Below, piece by piece: positions 57,287 through 64,000 of a stretch of 64,000 nt of DNA. A program made the position numbers and the translations under genes. The notes beneath the pieces are model-generated. The model did no database searches. It was not told where the DNA came from and saw only the letters and a list, made by a program, of their open reading frames with translations. The stretch covers positions 1 through 64,000 of the forward strand of contig JALGPY010000077.1 of NCBI GenBank assembly GCA_023055425.1. The letters are read 5' to 3'. This stretch comes from Linanthus parryae (Eukaryota; Streptophyta; Magnoliopsida; Ericales; Polemoniaceae). Within the stretch, counting starts at the first letter, position 1. Each line of letters begins with the position of its first letter.

Positions 57287-57291
57287 AGAAG

Positions 57292-58513
57292 TAACCTCTA
57301 ATAGGCGATTTAGATGAGAAGAGAAGACAATAGAGTATGTAGAGATGCACGACACGCAGACCGTATTTTTATTGATTACATATTCAAAACCAAAACCAAA
57401 TATAAAACCATCTAAGCCACATCCATGCATCAAAAACATCCATTCAACCCACAACAGCATGTATAATAATAAAATAAACATACTAAAATTTTCTGGAAAT
57501 TTCCAGAATTAAAGAATAATTACTGGAAATTAATAAGCAATAAATCAATCAACTAATAAGATCGAAAATTGCTCCCAACTACCTAGGATCTCACCTCCTA
57601 TCTCATAAGGTAGGGAAAAATATCCTAAGTCTCCAGAAAAAAATTTGGGCTCAAAACAGTGTGTTTAAGGACGTCTAACTGCCTCGGGAAGTGTGTTAAA
57701 CACTAATTAATTAATCTGGAAAATAATAAAATTTTCTGTTTTTCCAAAAATTATGAAAAAATCCCAGAAAATAGAAAATTTAATTCTGAGCATATAGGAA
57801 AAAATTTGGCGAAAAATGGTGGCCGGAGGAGGGCTCACGCGCCCACACGCGCCGCCTCGCGTGGGCGAGTCCGCCTCCGTCACGCGCCGACGTCGGCCTA
57901 GTGCCACGTCAGCATGCCACGTTGCATGCCACGCCAGCCATGTGCTGACGTCAGCTGCCGCGTCACCCTCCACGTCATCATGCCATGTCAGCGGCCACGT
58001 GGCTGCCACGTCGTCGCCACGCCAGCCGAGTGATGACATGGTACCGTCACGTCATCTGCCACGTCAGCCCTATGCCACGTCAGCAGCCGCCGCCAGCCCT
58101 TTTGGTGCGTGCGGCGCGTGGCCGCGCGTGGAGGCGGCGTCGGTGGCGCGTGAAGCCCACGTGCCGCCTTCCCGGCCTCCGTTTCCGGCGATCCTTATAT
58201 CGTTGGAATCGTCTTTTCACCCTGATCCCGATTATGTGTTCAAAACCCAATTTTAACATGTTTTGAAAAAATCTTTTTACTGCTCAGATCTAATAGTCCA
58301 GATTTATATAGTTCAGAATCTTAAAATATTCACAACTAATTCTCTGTTCGTCCAAAAATTACAAAATTTATATTTCTGGAATCCTCGTGAAAAACCCTAT
58401 CTAACCATATAGGTTTCACTAACAGATTATGAAATTTAAAAAACTTGATTTTTTTAACTGATTCGGGAACGCATAACGAGGCACGAAAAACAAGCCTAAG
58501 GCTCTGATACTAA
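57292..58513 (-). other. Leader-like DNA of an older antisense copia-like element
   Basis: It lies between the Tat insertion and a PBS-like site on the - strand at 58513-58498 (TAGTATCAGAGCC; the copia consensus is TGGTATCAGAGC). AT-rich except for the GC-rich block near 57830-58190. The + strand frame 57816-58256 consists of GC-rich repeats and is not a plausible protein. No gag is readable. Confidence 0.4.
57903..58084. promoter_or_regulatory. Cluster of TGACGTGGC-type (bZIP) motifs
   Basis: GCCACGTCAGC occurs exactly at 57903, 58058 and 58074. Also present are GCTGACGTCAGC (57944-57955, a perfect TGACGTCA palindrome), CCACGTCA (57970), GCCACGTGGC (57994), GCCACGTCG (58005) and GTCACGTCA (58046). 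These are the core sites of plant bZIP factors (Hex, ABRE and unfolded-protein-response types). Confidence 0.6.
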
Positions 58514-58963
58514 TGAAGGACGAACATGATCTATCACATACAGATCTACAACATGAATTATAGCGGAAGATTCATGTGTTTACCTTGTCTTCCTTAGCTC
58601 CTATGCACAGCGGATGATCGTAGGATGCTAGCTTTCACGTGCCCTTCTTGCTCCCACAGTCTGGCTCGAATCACTAGGACAAAAGCTCTAATCCACACCA
58701 AGTTCCACCAGTGGAGGCTAGTTAGAGAGAGAGTCTAGGGTTTACTGTATTATGATCAGCACATGATCTCTACAGTAGTGTGTATATTATTATGACTCTC
58801 ATAGCACATAATAATCTAGGAGGCTGTCTCCTTATATAGACAGACTTATACATAATTGCAACGTTACCCCCTAGGGTTGATGTCCTTGCTACTAACCCCA
58901 TAAGGTTTGAGCTTATCTCACTTAAACCCATAAGTTTAGGATAATTGCATTGGGCACCCCACA
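58514..58963 (-). mobile_element. Probable copia-like LTR, antisense
   Basis: It starts TGAAGGACGAAC next to the PBS-like site and ends CCCCACA on the + strand, so it runs TGTGGGG...TTCA on the - strand. A CTTATATAGACAG box near 58832 would be its TATA box (TCTATATAAGG on the - strand). The outer boundary is uncertain by about 15 bp. The partner LTR was not found in the window. Confidence 0.45.
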
Positions 58964-58979
58964 TGGGCGCACCAAATGC

Positions 58980-59335
58980 TAACTGGTCCAGCCCCTAACA
59001 CTTGTAAAGAGTACTTCAATATGAAACATGCTCAATCTCGAAATGTGATTGAGAGATTCTTTGGGTTGTTGAAAACACGATGGGCTATAATGCTTAGTCC
59101 GTCTTATTTCTCCTTCCAAGTTCAAGATAGACTCGTCATTGGTTGTGCCCTTCTCCATAATTACATTCGAAGAGAGATGTCTCTTGATCCATTTGAGAGT
59201 ACGATACCACAGATTAATGAGGACGAAGAAGGTGAACACAAATACATAGATCGTGTCGAAGGGAGTGGCGAGTGGACTGCTTGGAGAGATACGTTGGCAG
59301 AATGTATGTACACTGATTGGCTTGGACTTGTTTGA
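58980..59335 (+). pseudogene. PIF/Harbinger transposase C-terminal fragment
   Basis: About 118 residues matching the end of the HARBI1-like DDE nuclease: FNMKHAQSRNVIERFFGLLK (the RNVIER block carries the third acidic residue), TRWAIMLSPSYFSFQVQDR, GCALLHNYIRREMSLDPFE. It ends naturally (DWLGLV, stop). The N-terminal two-thirds, including the first two catalytic Asp, are missing, cut off by the copia-like LTR immediately upstream. Confidence 0.85.
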
Positions 59336-60188
59336 CGTTATTATGGTGTTTATTAGGTTTTCAATTGACTCTCAAACTTGTAGTGACATTGTATTGTTGG
59401 TTAGTTGTTGACAACTTGCTGTTATTTGTTGGATTTGTTTGACGTTACTATGCTGTTATGTTGCTTTCCAACTCATGTATTGACTGCTTGGATGCTATAT
59501 AATTGTTAAGCCGGGCTGGTTTGAGGCTAGTGTGTGTGATAGATGAGGTAATAAAAATGCCAATTTATTCTTTATTATTTGAATCGTAGATACTAGGTCA
59601 TGGCTAACATACCATGATCTAGTGAGATTGATCGAGTTATGATCCAAGCATTAACTGCTCAAGTGGGGTTTGGGATGCGAGATGAAATGGGACGTTTCAA
59701 TTATGACACTCTTATAGCGGCGCACACATTTGTTCTTGTTGCATTTGAAATCGTGACCCCCGTTAAATAAGACGCCGTTTGAAAATATATAGAAGAGTCT
59801 ACTTCGCCATTAATGAACTTCTAACATTGTGTGGCACATTTTGGGACTACAACAACAAGACGATAGTTATGGATAACATAACTCGCTTTGATTACTTATC
59901 AAAAAAATCATTGGATGGAGTATTTCCTTGAATGATGACTTTTCTGCAGGGCCTACAAACGTGGAGGAGTTAGTGATAGTTTGTAGCATAACTTATATAT
60001 CCGTTTATTTTCTGGTGCATTTGATGTGACTGTCTATGTTATTTATTCTAAGTGGGGTTTCCTGTAACTGAGTTTTTGTTACGAAACATTTTGGTCCTTC
60101 TCTTGGAGATTCTTAAAACTATATTGTACTTGCTGTTGTAACTTGGTGGTTCATTTTAGGGTGCTTTTCATGTAACTTAAAAATTACG
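59336..60188. other. Spacer between Harbinger remnants
   Basis: About 850 bp with no coding signal recognised. Probably non-coding interior of the Harbinger element. Confidence 0.4.
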
Positions 60189-61401
60189 GTGGTTGTGCTA
60201 TTATTGGTTGCAATGCTTGGAGGGCAATGGAAAAACTACATGCTATTCTTGGATCACTTAGAATTTAATTCAACGAGCTCAAACAACCGGACACAAAAAG
60301 CAAGAAAGAAGAAGACTCCGCAAGGGAACAACATGGGCTTTAACGAAAATAGTGAAATTAAGGGAGATGCTGCAGAGAAAGAGGAGAAATAGCTTGTAAA
60401 TGTTCTCCTTGAACTGCAAGGGACCGTTTTCCTCGTTGAAAGCAGGTACAAGTCTGGTCACATGTTAGAGTTAGAGAAGAAAGCTATCCGTTCAATGCGT
60501 GAGATAACTATTTGTGCTAATTCACACATCGAATATATAAATTAAGATGTGGAAGATGATGCATGGGGCAGCCCTAGGCATGTTGAGAACAAACGCATTT
60601 GGATTGAATGACGAGGACACAACAGTTGTCATACCAAATGAAGATGTTTATCTAGACTATTTGAAGTTATGTAGTAGATATTTGTCGAGCTCGTTTTAAC
60701 TACAATGTCATATATCACATTAGTTATTGTAATACGGAATTACTCTATAGGTCGACATAAATGCCGCAGTAGTGAAGGGGAAGTCACTCACATACATGGA
60801 CGAGCGAATTTTTATCTTTGACAAAGACCGCATGTAAGAAGTTGTGGGACTGTTTCAATTGTGTACTTGTATGCTATGCTAGCGACTATTTTTCTTTCTT
60901 TGATAATATCAATTTAGTGCTAAAATAGCATATTTTACTTTAAGCACATTATTTTTATCATACTTTCTTTAGGTGAACGTTGAAGGACCCGCATATGATG
61001 CTAGTAATCCCATCACCATTGATGACAAGCTATTGGACGTGCAAGAATATGTAAGTAATACAAAAAAGAACAGATGGGGGAGCAATCTTTTCAAGAAGAG
61101 GGACCAATTTGATGATGATGACTTGCTGTCTGCAATCACAAAATCTTCAAAGCTATTCATTCAAACATGTTACAGAAAGATGGAGATGTTGGCTGATAAG
61201 GTGGGATATGACTACGATTTATCTGCAACTCGAAGAACCATATATGCTGATTTGAAGAAGGTGGAGCTCGATAGTGCTTATTGTCTTCGTGCTTTGCAAA
61301 TGATTCTTAATGTGGAAACGAGAGTTGATACATTCTTAAGTATACCGGAGCACCTCCGACTGCAATGGATTCGACTCCTATTGAAGGGTGACATTATGTG
61401 A
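60189..61401 (+). pseudogene. PIF/Harbinger Myb/SANT-like accessory protein, decayed
   Basis: Pieces of the Myb/SANT-like protein that accompanies Harbinger transposases. A basic and acidic start at 60240-60390 ends in TAG; after it, LVNVLLELQGTVF and YKSGHMLELEKKAI resemble the SANT-like helices. A FGLNDEDTTVVIPNEDVY block near 60600 and a KSLTYMDERIFIFDKDRM block near 60785-60835 follow. An open 142-codon C-terminal part (60973-61401) ends ILNVETRVDTFLSIPEHLRL...IRLLLKGDIM. Stops and frame changes show it is broken. It normally binds DNA and imports the transposase. Confidence 0.7.
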
Positions 61402-62186
61402 TTTATTAGTGGTGTGTGACAAGTTTTACCTCCAAGACATTTTGAACTTGTTGTCTGTCACTTAGTAATGCTTAACTATTATTTTATCTTGAAATTCCTT
61501 CTTGTTATTTTAATATTGAGACCGAACATTATCTTTCTGTCTTATTGTTATCGTTTCGTTCTTATCTATCCTTTTAGCATCAACACAGTGCAACCAATGA
61601 TTTATTATTGAATTTTTAGAAAGTACCGTTTGAATATTTTTTTTGCTGACATGGGTAAATGAACGCTTCAGTCTAGCCAAAATTCCCCTAAACATGTGAT
61701 GTTATCGGGGGATAGAATGCAGTCCTTGTTTACTTGACCATCTTTGTGCGGGCATTATTTTCATTTGCCGGTAAATCCTGCATTTTCCTACTTCAACAAA
61801 CACATTACTCTTTAACATGATAATATGTCATAATTCTTAAACAAACAAGTTACATTATCCTATCAGTATAATTAATACACCTTAATACTAATACCCCTTA
61901 TAATACTGTGACACCCTATATACCCCCAATTTCTAATTCGTGCATCAAATATGCCCTTAAAAAATATTAACATTAAAGTCACTAAAACATAAAATTATGT
62001 CTAAAATTCTGTTTAATGTGTGAATTTATTTATCTTTCCGCCGTAGTGTTACTTGAGTTGACTCACCCAACTTCTTGTGGCCCAAACGGACTCCAACCCC
62101 ACATGATCCAAATTCTCTTCGGACTAGCCATCGCCTTGAAGAAACAAAACCAGACACATAAACAACACTCCAACGGAACACCAAAA
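61402..62186. promoter_or_regulatory. Intergenic region upstream of LQY1
   Basis: AT-rich, no gene seen. The final ~100 bp before the ATG is C- and A-rich, as plant 5' UTRs often are. No confident TATA box. Confidence 0.4.
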
Positions 62187-62786
62187 ATGTCAATAGCACC
62201 GTCGCTTCACTCTCCGTTCCTCCATTGCCCTCTCAAGCTCTCCTCGTCCTCTCTCTCCATATCCAAGTCTACCCTAAATCGACGGTCGCCATTGTCGTAC
62301 CCATGCGTCAGAGCAATCGAGCTTGATCAAAACACGGTTTCTCTCTTTACCCATATGCGTTTTTCTTCAACTGTTTGTCAGGTTTCGTTCAGTCATTTCA
62401 TCAAACAGTTGATGGGTTGTCGCTAAATTGGCAGATAGTGGCGATATCTGTGGGAGTTGTGAGCATTGCAGCTGGCATTGGAATTCCAGTGTTTTATGAA
62501 TCCCAAATTGATAGTGCTGTAAGTATTTTTAGCTCGTTCTCTTTTGGGTGAGATTGAATATGGCTAGAGGGTTGTGTGTGTGTGTGTGTGCGCGCGCGCG
62601 TGTGTGTTATTTTATTTTTTGGAGAAAAGGGTTTTGGTTTATGTATGTGAATTGTGTGTGTGTTTTTTTTTTTTTTTTTTTTTTTTTTGAGAAAAGGGTT
62701 TTGGTTAATGTATGTGAATTGTGAATTTTTGCAGGCTAAGCGTGACAACACTCAGCCATGCTTCCCTTGCAATGGTTCTGGTGCTC
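62187..62786 (+). CDS. LQY1: LQY1-type thylakoid zinc-finger protein, 5' part (continues past window)
   Basis: Exons 62187-62336, 62435-62518 and 62735-62786 are visible, with consistent phases. Exon 1 (50 aa) is a Ser-rich chloroplast transit peptide ending SYPCVRAIELDQNT. Exon 2 encodes one transmembrane helix (IVAISVGVVSIAAGIGIPVF) and YESQIDSA. Exon 3 gives KRDNTQPCFPCNGSGA with the first CxxCxGxG motif of the DnaJ-type zinc finger. The order matches Arabidopsis LQY1, a thylakoid protein with disulfide-isomerase activity used in photosystem II repair. The remaining zinc motifs should lie in exon 4 beyond 64000. The ATG chosen is the one starting the transit peptide; the frame is open upstream but that part is unlike the family. 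Confidence 0.9.
62573..62688. repeat. (TG)n and poly-T tracts
   Basis: A TG run interrupted by CG steps (62573-62606) and about 25 T (62664-62688) in LQY1 intron 2. GGTTTTGGTT(A/T)ATGTATGTGAATTGTG occurs on both sides of the T run, a short local duplication. Confidence 0.85.
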
Positions 62787-64000
62787 GTATGTGTTTTCTA
62801 ATCTCTCCTGTGGTTTATGTATGTGTTTGTTCTATTGCTTGCATGAGACCTTTGGAATTAAATTGATGTTAAATGTTAAAGGATTGATTTATGTTGCACT
62901 ATTGATAACATTGCATTGAACATTGGGGTTCAAAGTTGGGTCCAAATTGGAACCGCATTCTATTTCAAGACTTCCATCTTTAGCATGTGAATTTTGATGT
63001 CATTGTATGTCAAAACTTAAAGCGACACCTAATGGTTCTATACCATACTGCCATTGGCTTACCATCTTCCTCGTGCTTTCAAATAGAATTTCCACCTTCT
63101 TCTGTCGGGTGTGTGAGACGGCTCCAATAGTTAGTAACCAGAGTATAGTAACTCTGAAACTGAATGATCACCCCCTGAAACATCTAAAATAATCTCTCAC
63201 GCTTGACCCACAATAGGGCAGTCATTTTATGTCCAATCCCTATAATTTACTTGCTAGTTTTGATTTAATCTCTTATCAATTTCATACACTAATTACCTAT
63301 CTATTAATGTACTTAATACATTCAATCTACGTATTACTCTTATCAGACAATGATTAATAGATAACTGTCATATACAAATAACACACACACACACACACAC
63401 ACACTTGCATCTCCTTGCCATTTCAGCGTCTTCCCATTTGTTCAAAATGGATGTTTCAGCATCTCCATTTTATTCTGGTATCTGTTTCTGTGCTTATAGT
63501 TAGAGTTTTCAACATTGTACCTATGCAGTATCGTAGTTATTTAGTGACGGATGCTTCTGAGTTCTCTAGAGCCCGGTGGATCCGCTTGTGTTTCACATGC
63601 ATTTTTTCACATTTTCTGTTCCGTGATAAGAATAATACTGCGTTAGCGTGTTGGTAAGAGTGTAGGGACTGCCTTCAGAACTTTAGGGACTGTTGGAACA
63701 CAGTTGGATTTACTGTAAGCAAGGATATCTAAGGTCAACATAGTACTGGCCATGGGCCAGGTTAGGGCCGGGCTTGATTGGGCTGACTATTTTTTAAACA
63801 TTGCCCAAGCCTGTCCCGGCCCGGCCCGGCCCAAGTTACGGGCTTTAATCTGAAGCGCAGCCCCCTAACTTCTGGGGCAAATCCAAGCCCAGGTCCTAGC
63901 ACGAACCCAAACTATCAATCAATTTTAATCAACATCCAAAACTAAATCAGACATCTGTTGCAACTTGCAAATGTACCAAAATTCAACCAGACTTTCATCT
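62787..64000 (+). other. LQY1 intron 3 (partial)
   Basis: At least 1.2 kb after donor GCTC|GTATG, with no exon 4 acceptor followed by a zinc-finger reading frame before the edge. It contains an (AC)n microsatellite at 63380-63404 and a GGGCCGGGCTTG / CCCGGCCCGGCCCGG stretch at 63765-63835, typical of dispersed plant repeats. Confidence 0.6.

Noticed and set aside
57816..58256. 146-codon + strand frame rich in His/Arg/Pro/Ser
   Set aside because: GC-rich repeat of CCACGTCA words; no family resemblance.

Overview
The window is nuclear DNA of a eudicot plant: GT-AG introns, AT-rich non-coding DNA, microsatellites, and plant gene families (TRM6, E2F, LQY1) set among layers of transposable elements. 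The species cannot be named from the sequence.

Layout. (1) 1-20.5 kb, + strand: a TRM6-type gene for the non-catalytic subunit of tRNA m1A58 methyltransferase. About 1.5 kb of coding exons is spread over 18.6 kb because its introns hold long-TIR DNA transposons and decayed repeats. Two single-base indels in exon 2 offset each other. (2) 20.5-29.2 kb: intergenic DNA with a 317-bp TIR element, a 713-bp solo LTR with perfect 5-bp target duplications, an antisense Ty3/gypsy-type remnant with a tRNA-Asp-like primer site, and a Stowaway MITE. (3) 29.4-37.7 kb, + strand: a complete 13-exon, 400-aa E2F transcription factor. (4) 38.4-41.9 kb: a decayed Ty3/gypsy element carrying a nested 246-bp solo LTR, then unassigned repeat-derived DNA. 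(5) 41,862-57,286: an intact-looking 15.4-kb Tat-clade Ty3/gypsy retrotransposon on the - strand, with 624-bp LTRs differing at 4 positions, target duplication AGAAG, PBS and PPT. (6) 57.3-59.0 kb: an older antisense copia-like LTR and leader with a TGACGTGGC motif cluster. (7) 59.0-61.4 kb: PIF/Harbinger remnants. (8) 62.2 kb to the edge, + strand: the first three exons of LQY1, a thylakoid zinc-finger protein of photosystem II repair.

The most interesting object is the Tat element. On its own strand it encodes gag, aspartic protease and RT-RNaseH-archaeal-type RNaseH-integrase in one frame broken by stop codons. Between pol and its 3' LTR it carries, on the opposite strand, a five-exon gene whose splice phases all agree (1,224 aa). 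This starts with a plant mobile domain (the MAIN/MAIL1 family, linked in Arabidopsis to transposon silencing), followed by an acidic linker and a coiled coil. The same spacer holds an array of about 22 copies of a 54-bp repeat and a second + strand TATA box pointing toward the array and pol. The pol protein also appears to contain a tandem duplication of the integrase zinc-binding module.
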